Origin: Mucilaginibacter flavidus
GTDB taxonomy: Bacteria; Bacteroidota; Bacteroidia; Sphingobacteriales; Sphingobacteriaceae
DNA: 64,000 nucleotides
Assembly: GCF_024055575.1 (NCBI RefSeq)
Contig: NZ_JAMXOE010000007.1
Location: forward strand, 124,001 to 188,000
Direction: 5' to 3'
The notes under the pieces were generated by a model that ran no database searches, was not told the origin of the DNA, and saw only the letters and a list, made by a program, of their open reading frames with translations. The first letter of the stretch is position 1, and the number at the start of each line of letters is the position of its first letter. Made by a program: the position numbers and the translations under genes. This document shows, piece after piece, positions 9,722 through 17,938 of the stretch.

Positions 9722-10611
9722 GCGGCCAGTCTCCTTTCGAGTCGGGCAAGTATCACCCTCGAGATAATATTAAACAGTAAAATAATAATGAAAAGCAGCA
9801 GGGCCGCAAACATCAGCGCCGAATCGTACGAGGGGATGGAAAGCATCTCGCCATAGTTATTGGCAATAAGTGCGGGCAATGGATAACCCGTATCGAAAAC
9901 AGAATGTGGCACGATAGCATTATTACCACAAACCATTAAGACAGCTATGGTTTCGCCAAAGGCGCGCGATATGGCGAGCACCGTGGCTGCGACTATTCCT
10001 GGCAAAGCTTTCCGCAGTATCACCTTTTTTATGGTTTCCCACTTGGTGGCGCCAAGGGCAAGCGATGCATCTTTCAGTTCCTGGGGGATTGTACGCAACA
10101 CTTCGCTAATAATGCTAACAATCAGCGGAAATATCATTACCGCCAAAACGATTCCACCTGCCAGCACGCTATAACCCGTTGAAAACTCAACAAAATGCGG
10201 GGCAATATGCACCTGGATAAGCGGGATGATAAACAACACGCCCCAAACGCCAAAAATAACCGGCGGTATGCCCGACAGTAAATTTACAAAAGGGGTGAGG
10301 ATGCGTTTTATCCTGGCGGGGGCATATTCAACAATGTATAATGCCGTAAGCAGGCACAAAGGCAACGCTATGATGATGGCAATTGCAGTTACCCACAACG
10401 TTCCCATTATAAACGGGAAAAAGCCGAACAGGCCTTTCAATGGTTTCCATACACTTGTAGTTATCAGTTCGGTCCAGCCCAATCGCTGTATTATCGGGAT
10501 GGATTTATAGTATAAGCCGATACCGATGACCAATAATAACGAAACTGATGCCAGCGTAAACACCAGCATCAGTTTCGAGAGGATCTTATCTTTGAGTAGT
10601 CGAAAATTCAT
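9718..10611 (-). CDS. pstC: Phosphate ABC transporter permease PstC
   Basis: A 297-residue inner-membrane permease with about six helices. The conserved loop is ELKDASLALGATKWETIKKVI, followed by LAISRAFGETIAVLMVCGN, the PstC signature. The ATG at 10611 (MNFRLLKDK) is chosen; the frame extends upstream for 26 codons but that extension is encoded by TTGATTAAGTTG repeats and reads as low-complexity Leu/Asn/Gln. It overlaps pstA by 4 bp and is separated from pstS by an 86-bp repeat-filled spacer, which may allow different expression of pstS and the permease genes. Confidence 0.95.
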   Translation of the reverse strand: MNFRLLKDKILSKLMLVFTLASVSLLLVIGIGLYYKSIPIIQRLGWTELITTSVWKPLKGLFGFFPFIMGTLWVTAIAIIIALPLCLLTALYIVEYAPARIKRILTPFVNLLSGIPPVIFGVWGVLFIIPLIQVHIAPHFVEFSTGYSVLAGGIVLAVMIFPLIVSIISEVLRTIPQELKDASLALGATKWETIKKVILRKALPGIVAATVLAISRAFGETIAVLMVCGNNAIVPHSVFDTGYPLPALIANNYGEMLSIPSYDSALMFAALLLFIIILLFNIISRVILARLERRLAA

Positions 10612-10616
10612 TTTTA

Positions 10617-10706
10617 GTTGATTGAGTTGATTAAGTTGGATTAGGTTGATTAAGTTGAAAAAGCAGCAAAACTTAATCAACTCAATCAACCAGCCACCTA
10701 ATCAAC
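10617..10706. repeat. TTGATTAAGTTG repeats forming a large hairpin, pstS-pstC spacer
   Basis: Variants of GTTGATT(A/G)AG are repeated about five times at 10617-10658, and the inverse ACTTAATCAACTCAATCAAC follows at 10671-10690, with one more half-copy CTAATCAAC at 10698-10706 that includes the pstS stop codon. The arms can pair into a long stem with a short A-rich loop. Lying between the binding protein gene and the permease genes, it could lower read-through or stabilise the pstS message. That role is inference from position and symmetry. Confidence 0.8.
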
Positions 10707-11672
10707 TTTCTTCAGTTCCTCCTGTATTTTGGTTTTTGAAAGGGCTATGTAGCCGTTGGCGTCAACATCTTTTTGGCCCTGGGTTAATACAAATTTTACA
10801 AACTCAACCAGTTCTTTTTTCTTTGGCTTGCCCTTAAATAAAAAGCCAAGATTGCGCGCTGGGGGCGAAGGGTATTTGCCGGCCGCTATAGCATCGGTCA
10901 AATGGTCAACCGTATCATAAAAATTTTCGTCGGCATCTATTTTACCGTTGCCGTTTACATCTATAGGCAGGGCATGTACACCATCAACCTGTTTGCGTGT
11001 TTTTAAATCGTACAGGTAGGCAATGTTGTTGTAGCCTATGGCGGTTACATCTTTTTTAACGGCCTGTGCAACTCCCGGGTCGCCATAAACGCCTACACCA
11101 AGCAAGTCTTCCTGCTTTTTGCCGAAGTACTTGGCCCAGGTTTCACCTGCACCGGCAGCATCCGAGCGATTGTAAACGTGGATGGGTACGGATACTTTCC
11201 CTGCAAGCTGGTTCCAGTTTTTGATGTTGCCGGTAACAAATACATTTAAAAACTGCTCGCGTTTAACGCCTTTGGCAAGCAACGCCGTAGCGTTGGGGTT
11301 TGCAGTATTAAACGTTGGCAGTACCGCATCTTTCGTTACATAAATGGTGTATGCGCCTTTTTTAACTTCAGCCGGGTCGATGTCCCTTGAAGCAAGGCCG
11401 ATATCAACCAGGCCTGATAAAGCATCGGTAATGCCTTTGCCTGCACCACCCGCTGAAATATTAAACTTTACATTTGGGTGCAGTTTTTTAAACTCGTCTG
11501 CCCATTTTACAGTAATGGGATAAAGGGCAAATGCGCCTGATATGCTGATTGTTCCTTGCAGATCATCTGCCGGTTTTGCACTGCCGGGTATAAACGATGA
11601 GCCTCCTATGGTTACCGATAGTAAAGCTATAGCGACTATCAGTGTCTGCCTTGTGAATAATTTGTTTTTCAT
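10698..11672 (-). CDS. pstS: Phosphate ABC transporter substrate-binding protein with an EF-hand-like loop
   Basis: A 324-residue periplasmic binding protein with an N-terminal signal sequence (about 1-32). The start ISISGAFALYPITVKWADEF (41-60), the SAGGAGKGITDALSG block (73-87) and NRSDAAGAGETW (168-179) are the phosphate-binding blocks of PstS-like proteins. An unusual 12-residue stretch at 238-249 (DVNGNGKIDADE) fits the calcium EF-hand loop pattern D-x-N-x-N-G-x-I-D-x-x-E. The gene lies 11 bp after the porin gene and begins the ABC portion of the operon. Its stop codon lies at the edge of a repeat-rich spacer. Confidence 0.94.
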   Translation of the reverse strand: MKNKLFTRQTLIVAIALLSVTIGGSSFIPGSAKPADDLQGTISISGAFALYPITVKWADEFKKLHPNVKFNISAGGAGKGITDALSGLVDIGLASRDIDPAEVKKGAYTIYVTKDAVLPTFNTANPNATALLAKGVKREQFLNVFVTGNIKNWNQLAGKVSVPIHVYNRSDAAGAGETWAKYFGKKQEDLLGVGVYGDPGVAQAVKKDVTAIGYNNIAYLYDLKTRKQVDGVHALPIDVNGNGKIDADENFYDTVDHLTDAIAAGKYPSPPARNLGFLFKGKPKKKELVEFVKFVLTQGQKDVDANGYIALSKTKIQEELKKVD

Positions 11673-11683
11673 AATAATTTATT

Positions 11684-12817
11684 TTAGAAAACTATTTGCA
11701 ACTGCGCGTTAAGTAAGTCGTTTTTAATTTGTGTTACCTGTTCCCTGCGAATGCTGTAGTCAATTGTTAATCTTGTCCAATCGTTAAAGTAATAATTGAA
11801 GCCGCCTATGTACCAGTTCGATTTGTCGGTTAATACCGATTTGTTAGGGTCATAAGTATCATATTTGGCAGCCAGCTGTAATTTTTTAGGGATTACATAG
11901 TATGCAACCTGTGCGTACCAGCCGCTTTTTTGGATAATGCCATCGGCGCCTTTATCGTATTCAGCGGTGAGCGACAGCCCGTTAAGCACATATCTTGCAT
12001 CGAAACCGGTGCGGTTGCGTTTGTGGTCGGCTGCCGGGGTGCCGTAATTACCAATGCCACTATAGAAATTTGCAGATACCGCCAGGTTTTTAACCGGGTG
12101 AACAGTTAACCTGCCGCCAACATCTTTGTGGTTGTTATTATCGGTTGTAACATCGTAGCCTGCGCCATTAAACACCCCCAAAGAGTAGTCAAAAAGGTAA
12201 TAGTCGTCGTTTTTTGCAAAGCTGCCGTTTACCTGGATGCCAATGTCGCGACCATTTGAGTTACCGATAACATCTTTGGTACGGGATACTAGCGACTCAA
12301 CAACTTGCGAACGGTCGGAGAATTCAAGTTGTGAGTCTGATGTTAAGCTTTCAACAGAAAATGGTATCTTAAACTGACCGGCAGAAAATTTAAGGAAGTC
12401 GCCGACTTTGTAAGCTACAAATGCATCTACCAGTTTTACTCCTGTGCCTCCAAATTCCGTATACACATCATACGACCAATTGGGAGAAACTTCGCCCCTA
12501 AGGTCAAGACGTACACGTCTTAAGTCGAAGGCATTGTTAACTCCTTTTTGCGCAAAGCCCTGGTAGCGGGCCTGTACCAGGCCACTTATCTGTAGTGCCT
12601 TACCCAGGGATATCCCATGCTGGTTGGCCGCTTTGTCTTTTTTTGCCTGTTCTTTTATAGCCTGGTCGGCACGAATGGAGTCCGCCTCCTGCTGGCTGAG
12701 TAAATTCTTTTTTATTAAGAGATTTAAAAGGTCTTCATTTTGCTGCGCTTTAACATTAATGGCGCTGAAAAGCACACTCAATACAAGTGCAGTTGCAATT
12801 ACGTAAGGTAATTTCAT
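11684..12817 (-). CDS. Phosphate-selective porin O/P-like outer-membrane protein
   Basis: A 377-residue outer-membrane barrel protein with a signal peptide (about 1-24, cleaved near VKAQ). A charged, probably coiled-coil segment (about 28-65) is followed by ISGLVQARYQGF and repeated amphipathic strands, ending in the C-terminal strand LNAQLQIVF with a terminal Phe, as usual for barrel insertion. The pattern matches the OprO/OprP (porin_O_P) family found before pst genes in Bacteroidota. It is the first gene of the pst operon, 11 bp ahead of pstS, so it probably lets phosphate through the outer membrane. Confidence 0.88.
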   Translation of the reverse strand: MKLPYVIATALVLSVLFSAINVKAQQNEDLLNLLIKKNLLSQQEADSIRADQAIKEQAKKDKAANQHGISLGKALQISGLVQARYQGFAQKGVNNAFDLRRVRLDLRGEVSPNWSYDVYTEFGGTGVKLVDAFVAYKVGDFLKFSAGQFKIPFSVESLTSDSQLEFSDRSQVVESLVSRTKDVIGNSNGRDIGIQVNGSFAKNDDYYLFDYSLGVFNGAGYDVTTDNNNHKDVGGRLTVHPVKNLAVSANFYSGIGNYGTPAADHKRNRTGFDARYVLNGLSLTAEYDKGADGIIQKSGWYAQVAYYVIPKKLQLAAKYDTYDPNKSVLTDKSNWYIGGFNYYFNDWTRLTIDYSIRREQVTQIKNDLLNAQLQIVF

Positions 12818-13110
12818 TTTAAGTTTTTCTCGGGAAAATTGTGATTAAAAAATATTAGTTATGTGTTTGAGGGACTTAGGATCAACAGCAACAACACATA
12901 CAATATTGTGGGGTGTAATGATAATGACGAGTGAAAATAAAGGTTAGCAAATAATGCTTTAAAGTTTTCATTGTTTGTTTTAATTCTATAATGTCTACCT
13001 ATTTAGTAGTGTAAAGATATAGCGAATATTTTATATCGCAAATATTTAACAAGAATTAATTCTTCTAAATTGTAATAAGTATTATAAATAATTGATTTAT
13101 AGGTAAATAA
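12818..13110. other. Probable control region of the porin-pst operon
   Basis: Together with the hairpin at 13112-13142 this forms a 355-bp stretch without genes between marR and the porin gene. It is AT-rich and holds no open frame of interest. By position it must contain the promoter of the phosphate operon. I do not find a convincing TAnnTTTG box on the minus strand and cannot identify a Pho box with confidence. Confidence 0.55.
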
Positions 13111-13111
13111 A

Positions 13112-13142
13112 AAACCGACAAATGTTAACCATTTGCCGGTTT
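13112..13142 (-). terminator. Intrinsic terminator after marR
   Basis: A 13-bp stem (AAACCGACAAATG pairing with CATTTGCCGGTTT, one mismatch) with a 5-base loop. Read on the minus strand it is followed by TTTTTTATTT, so it fits a Rho-independent terminator for the efflux operon that ends with marR about 30 bp before. Confidence 0.8.
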
Positions 13143-13172
13143 AAAGAGTTGTAGCGATGCTGTTTTACTTAT

Positions 13173-13610
13173 TTATACCACATTGATAAGGCTTTTTTCG
13201 ATAATTGACAATGTAAAAAGACAGCTTTCAAATTCATTTTCTTTGATGTTACTGCTGATTATTCTGTCGTTTTCAATCAATGCTTCATTAATACGCGGAA
13301 TGCTTTTTGCACCTTTTGCCGATAGCTTTACAAAATGTTGCCGTCGGTCCTTAGGATTTTTCTCTATATCAACATATTGCTTCTGCTGCAAGTACCGGAG
13401 CATGGCCACTATGCGCGATTTATCGATATGCATACTTGCAGCAAGTTGTTTTTGTGTAACCGGCTGATTTTGCCGTGCTAAAATCAAAAGCACATCAAAA
13501 TACTTATTAATATCAAAGTTGTTTAATAAGTTGGACAGTGATACGGTATATAGGCGTGCTATCCGCCGCAACTTTGTCGAAAAAGATTCAATATCCTCCA
13601 TGTTATTCAT
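13173..13610 (-). CDS. MarR-family transcriptional regulator
   Basis: A 145-residue protein with a winged helix-turn-helix. The recognition part is seen in PVTQKQLAASMHIDKSRIVAMLRYLQQKQYVDIEKNPKDRRQHFVKLS at about 54-102, including the wing motif D-RR that is typical of MarR proteins. Dimerisation helices flank it at both ends. It is the last gene of the efflux operon and overlaps the adaptor gene by 8 bp, so it is co-expressed with the pump and probably represses it until a ligand binds. The ligand and operator are not visible. Confidence 0.9.
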   Translation of the reverse strand: MNNMEDIESFSTKLRRIARLYTVSLSNLLNNFDINKYFDVLLILARQNQPVTQKQLAASMHIDKSRIVAMLRYLQQKQYVDIEKNPKDRRQHFVKLSAKGAKSIPRINEALIENDRIISSNIKENEFESCLFTLSIIEKSLINVV

Positions 13611-14688
13611 TTAATGCTTCACCGTCTTTAATTTCGTCTGAAGCATGTAGTACAATTTTATCGCCAGGCTTCATTTTTCCAAAAACCTCGGTTGAATCGT
13701 GACTTGCAAGGCCCTCTTTAATATCAACAAGCGTTGCTTTGCCGCCGGCCACAGTCACTAAATACTCCCGTTCGGTAGAGCGCACAATAGCGGTATTGGG
13801 AACCAGCATTGATTTGGCACCTGATAGCATGGGTATTTTGACTTCGGCATACATGCCCGGTTTAAGTTGCTTGTTTTTGTTGATCACGTCGATTTCTATT
13901 GCCTCGCTTCGCATACTGCTTAATGCATTAGCCGAGCGGCTTATCCGGGCAGTTTGGGTTTGGCCGGGCATGGCATTGAAGGTAAAAGCTACCGGCTGTT
14001 TTAAATCAACTTTATCCACGTAATTTTCCGGGATAAAAACTTCCAGTCGCAGCTTGCTGATGTCCTGCAAAATAAGCATTGGTTGGTCGGTGGATTTGCC
14101 GGGGGCAACCAACGCGCCCGGAGATACGTTGCGCTGGATAATCATACCATCGAAGGGCGCATAAATATTTAAATAGCCCTGCATGGTTTTTACCGAGGCC
14201 ACGTTTGAATGTTCCGATTCGGCCATGGCATCATCGGCTTTCATTTTTGCGATGGCGTTGTCCAAATCGAGGGGGGATACAGAACCGGGTTCACCTGCTG
14301 CTTCTTTTAGCCGCTGGTATTTTTCCTTGCTGGCCTGGGCATTTTCCTTTGCCTGTAAATAACGCGAATTAGCCGATTGTAACTGGGATTCCATTTCAGG
14401 CGCCTCGAGGGTAATTAATAGCTGACCTTTTTTTACTATCGAGCCACGGTCTACAAGTACTTTCTTAACAAAGCCATTGACTTTCGGGAACAGATTGACT
14501 TCATTATATGGATTTAACTGCCCCGGCAACCTTACCGTGGTTGACAAGGCTTTTTCGGCAATGGCGCCAAACTGGTATTTAGTGGCTGTTTTGCCAACTG
14601 CTGACGTTAGGTCGACTGGTTTTTGGTTGCCTGAACAGCCTGCAAATAATGAGGCTAAGCCGGCTAATATGATGAGTTTAATTTTCAT
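13603..14688 (-). CDS. RND efflux periplasmic adaptor lipoprotein
   Basis: A 361-residue membrane-fusion protein. The start at 14688 gives a lipoprotein signal with LASLFAGC and the lipidated Cys at 18. The biotinyl-lipoyl halves are seen in FPKVNGFVKKVLVDRGSIVKKGQLL and in LNIYAPFDGMIIQRNVSPGALV, separated by an alpha-hairpin (about 95-150), then a beta barrel with LRLEVFIPENYVDKV. It bridges the RND pump and TolC. It starts 4 bp after the pump gene ends and overlaps marR at its own end, which makes it the third gene of a four-gene operon. Confidence 0.93.
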   Translation of the reverse strand: MKIKLIILAGLASLFAGCSGNQKPVDLTSAVGKTATKYQFGAIAEKALSTTVRLPGQLNPYNEVNLFPKVNGFVKKVLVDRGSIVKKGQLLITLEAPEMESQLQSANSRYLQAKENAQASKEKYQRLKEAAGEPGSVSPLDLDNAIAKMKADDAMAESEHSNVASVKTMQGYLNIYAPFDGMIIQRNVSPGALVAPGKSTDQPMLILQDISKLRLEVFIPENYVDKVDLKQPVAFTFNAMPGQTQTARISRSANALSSMRSEAIEIDVINKNKQLKPGMYAEVKIPMLSGAKSMLVPNTAIVRSTEREYLVTVAGGKATLVDIKEGLASHDSTEVFGKMKPGDKIVLHASDEIKDGEALNE

Positions 14689-14692
14689 GATT

Positions 14693-17600
14693 TTATAGAG
14701 TTGCTGGTTGTATTTCAGTTGATTCATCGGGCATTAACGATGGTGATTTATAAGTGGTTTTATTTTGTACCCATGCAAATACCATAGGCAATATAAACAG
14801 GGCGGCAATTGTTGAGGCGAATAAGCCGCCGATAACCGCCCGACCAAGCGGCGCCGTTTGTTCGCCAGCCTCGCCCATGCCTGATGCCATGGGCACCATG
14901 CCCGCCATCATGGCGAAGCTGGTCATTAATATGGGACGCAACCGTATGGATGCACTCGTTATAGCCGCGCGGGTAGCGTCGCGGTATTCCAGTCGCAGCG
15001 ATTCGCCGTTGGTAACAATCAATATCGCGTTAGCAACAGATACACCGGTGCTCATAATCATACCCATGTACGATTGCAGGTTAAGTGTTGAACCGGTAAG
15101 CAGCAAGGCTGTTAATGAGCCTAATATTACCGCAGGAATGGTACAAAGTACAGTAAGCGATAGTTTAAACGACTGGTAATTAGCTGCCAGCAATAGGAAT
15201 ATTACCAGTACCGCAAATAATAATCCGTTTTGCAGGCTGCTGAAGGTATCGGTTAGCAAACTCGACATTCCTTTTACTTCAGCAATGGCCCCCTTTGGTG
15301 GTGCGCCAACCTCTTTCAAAATCTTTTGTACTGCGGTTGTGGCGGTGCCTAAATCCTTTTTATAGATGTTTGCGCTTACGGTTAAAAATCGGCGCGGGCC
15401 GGTTCGGTCATACTCGCCAGGGGCGTAGGTGACTTTAAAGTTGGCAACATCTGCAAGCGTTGGACTGCTTTTACCTTTCAGCAACGGGATTTCCTTTAGC
15501 TCGTCCATAGTATTCATTACGTATTCAGGTATTTGCACCTGCACCTGGTATGTATAAGCCTTGTCTTCGTCAAGCCATTGGTTCTTCTCGGTAAAACGGC
15601 TTGAGGTGGTGCTGGCTGTAACGGAGCGGCCAATTTCGGTAACATTCAGCCCAAACTGTGCTACCTTGAGCCTGTCGAGCGTAATAGCAATAACGGGCAC
15701 CTTTAATGGCTGGGCTATTTGAACGTCGCGCATGTAATCAATTTTTTTAAGCCTGGTAACAACACGATTGGCATAATTTTCAATCGAATCCATATCCTTA
15801 CCGGCAACCCGCACTTCAATCTGGGTAGACGCCCCCTGGCTCATTATTTTTTCGGTCATGTCAATGGGCTCAAAAGTTATGCGGAGATTGGGTAAGGCTG
15901 CTGTAATGTTTTTTCGCAAAGCATCTTTCAGCTCATCCATATTCATTTTATAGCTTTCATCTACTTGTACCTGCAGCACCGCCTCGTGGGTGCCTGTGTT
16001 AAAAATATAGAGGTTGCTGCTGCCATAACTGCTCGGGATCAATCCGACATAAGCTGATGATATATCAACGTGGTGCTTCACGGTTTTATCAATTATCTGC
16101 AGCACCTGTTTGGTTGCGTCTTCGGTTCGTTCAAGGCGGGTGCCGTCCGGCTCTTTAATTCGTATTTGAAACTGCCCGTTGTTCAACTTTGGCATCATGT
16201 CTTTCCCGATAATCACAAAACACAAACCCGCCAACGCAATAACGGCAATAAGATACACCGGTATAATTATACGTTTAGCCGGCATCCAGCGCTCTAAAAT
16301 TTTTATAAACCGCAACTTAACTTTTTCAAAAAAGTCATTTTTCTCCGGCTCGTTTTTTTCGTTCTCGAGGTGCCTGTTAACCTGTAATTCTTCTGATCGG
16401 TCCATGGCCTCGCCGGCATGGGCGTGTACTTTTCCATGCTCATAATGCTGGTAACGCTCAGCTTTTATCATCCAGTTGCTTAATATAGGCACCAGGGTTT
16501 GTGCAAGCAGGTACGACACAATCATAGTTAAACCAATCGATAACGAAAGCGGTAAAAACATGGCTTTCGGCACGCCGTTCATCAGGAACGATGGGGCAAA
16601 CACGGCCAGGATACATAACAAAATCAGCAACAATGGGAACGAAATCTCTTCGCAGGCATCATAAATAGCTTGTTTTTTTGATTTGCCCATTTCCAGGTGC
16701 TGGTGTATGTTTTCAATCGTAACTGTCGCCTGGTCGACCAATATGCCTATCGCAAGGGCAAGGCCGCTCAACGTCATGATGTTGATAGTTTGCCCGCAAA
16801 GGCTAAGCAACAAAACCCCGATTAATATGGATACGGGAATAGTTATTACCACAACCAAACTGCTGCGCAAATCGCGAAGGAAGAGCAAAACCATTAGGCC
16901 TGTAAGCAATGCACCCAGGCCGCCTTCGGTCATTAAGCTCTTCACCGCATTCACAACGAATATAGATTGATCAAATTCATAAGATATTTTTACATCATCG
17001 GGCAGCAGGCTTTGCATTTCCGGCAATTTCTTTTTCAGGCTTTGAACTACGGACCAAGTCGAAGCATCAGCGGTTTTTACGATTGGAATATAAACCGAGC
17101 GCTTCCCGTTAATGAGTGCATAGTCTACCGTAATATCTGACGCATCAGCTACCCGGGCTATATCTTTAACATAAATTGGCACGCCATTTTTTGTTTTTAT
17201 GGGGATGTCGCCAAACTCCTCAGATTTTTTCACCAGGGTGTTAACAGTAGTTGTAAACATAATGTCATTTAGCCGCAGGTTACCTGATGGCGACATGGCG
17301 TTAAACTTCGATAACGCCTCAACCACTTCATCAGCTGTTAAATTATAGCTGCGCAGCTTAGCGGGATCGACACTCACGGTTATGGAGCGTGAGTTGGCGC
17401 CAAACGGGGGAGGTGCTGATAAACCGGGCACGGTTGAAAAGAGTGGCCTGATACGTGTTGCTGCCATGTCATAAATTTCTTTAAGACTGCGGCCCTTTGC
17501 GGACATCACCAACTGACCGACCGGAAGCGACGACGCATCAAAACGTATAACTTGAGGGGGAAGCGCACCTGGCGGGAAAAATTTCATAGCGCGGTTAACC

Positions 17601-17932
17601 TGTAAAGCAACTTGTGCGGAAGCTTCGGCCATATTGGTGCTTTCGTAAAAGCTTAATTTAAGCAGTGTTAACCCTTGTATATTTTTGCTGGTGATGGTTT
17701 TTACACCGTTTACATACAAAAACTGGTCTTGCATACGGGTTGAGAAAAAACCTTCCATCTGCTGCGGCGACATACCGCCGTACGACTCAATTACATATAT
17801 AGTGGGCAGGTTTAACTGAGGAAATATATCGATAGGGATATTTATTGCACTTAGCACTGCAAAAATCAAAAGGCTCAGTGTAACCACCACTACGGTGATG
17901 GGCCTTTTAAGTGCGGATGTGACCATTGACAT
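14693..17932 (-). CDS. RND-family efflux pump with atypical TM4 Asp-Gln pair
   Basis: The 1079-residue inner-membrane pump has the RND layout: TM1 near 12-32, a large periplasmic domain, TM2-6 (about 335-490), TM7, a second periplasmic domain and TM8-12. Ends such as RPITVVVVTLSLLIF and LRPILMTSFAMMAGMVPMA are family-typical. In TM4 the motif reads GILVDQATVTIEN, with D400-Q401 in place of the Asp-Asp pair of AcrB-type pumps. The cytoplasmic loop after TM6 has a His cluster (496, 499, 503, 505) and charged repeats. Substrate class (drug or metal) is undecided; I would lean to the HAE-like drug branch. It lies 6 bp after TolC. Confidence 0.93.
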   Translation of the reverse strand: MSMVTSALKRPITVVVVTLSLLIFAVLSAINIPIDIFPQLNLPTIYVIESYGGMSPQQMEGFFSTRMQDQFLYVNGVKTITSKNIQGLTLLKLSFYESTNMAEASAQVALQVNRAMKFFPPGALPPQVIRFDASSLPVGQLVMSAKGRSLKEIYDMAATRIRPLFSTVPGLSAPPPFGANSRSITVSVDPAKLRSYNLTADEVVEALSKFNAMSPSGNLRLNDIMFTTTVNTLVKKSEEFGDIPIKTKNGVPIYVKDIARVADASDITVDYALINGKRSVYIPIVKTADASTWSVVQSLKKKLPEMQSLLPDDVKISYEFDQSIFVVNAVKSLMTEGGLGALLTGLMVLLFLRDLRSSLVVVITIPVSILIGVLLLSLCGQTINIMTLSGLALAIGILVDQATVTIENIHQHLEMGKSKKQAIYDACEEISFPLLLILLCILAVFAPSFLMNGVPKAMFLPLSLSIGLTMIVSYLLAQTLVPILSNWMIKAERYQHYEHGKVHAHAGEAMDRSEELQVNRHLENEKNEPEKNDFFEKVKLRFIKILERWMPAKRIIIPVYLIAVIALAGLCFVIIGKDMMPKLNNGQFQIRIKEPDGTRLERTEDATKQVLQIIDKTVKHHVDISSAYVGLIPSSYGSSNLYIFNTGTHEAVLQVQVDESYKMNMDELKDALRKNITAALPNLRITFEPIDMTEKIMSQGASTQIEVRVAGKDMDSIENYANRVVTRLKKIDYMRDVQIAQPLKVPVIAITLDRLKVAQFGLNVTEIGRSVTASTTSSRFTEKNQWLDEDKAYTYQVQVQIPEYVMNTMDELKEIPLLKGKSSPTLADVANFKVTYAPGEYDRTGPRRFLTVSANIYKKDLGTATTAVQKILKEVGAPPKGAIAEVKGMSSLLTDTFSSLQNGLLFAVLVIFLLLAANYQSFKLSLTVLCTIPAVILGSLTALLLTGSTLNLQSYMGMIMSTGVSVANAILIVTNGESLRLEYRDATRAAITSASIRLRPILMTSFAMMAGMVPMASGMGEAGEQTAPLGRAVIGGLFASTIAALFILPMVFAWVQNKTTYKSPSLMPDESTEIQPATL

Positions 17933-17938
17933 AGTTGA

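Noticed and set aside
10612..10689. N-terminal extension of pstC (26 codons)
   Set aside because: The extension is read from TTGATTAAG repeats and would disturb a normal PstC start.
14754..15179. 141-codon plus-strand frame opposite the RND pump
   Set aside because: It is the mirror of conserved pump sequence; the minus-strand gene has clear RND motifs throughout.
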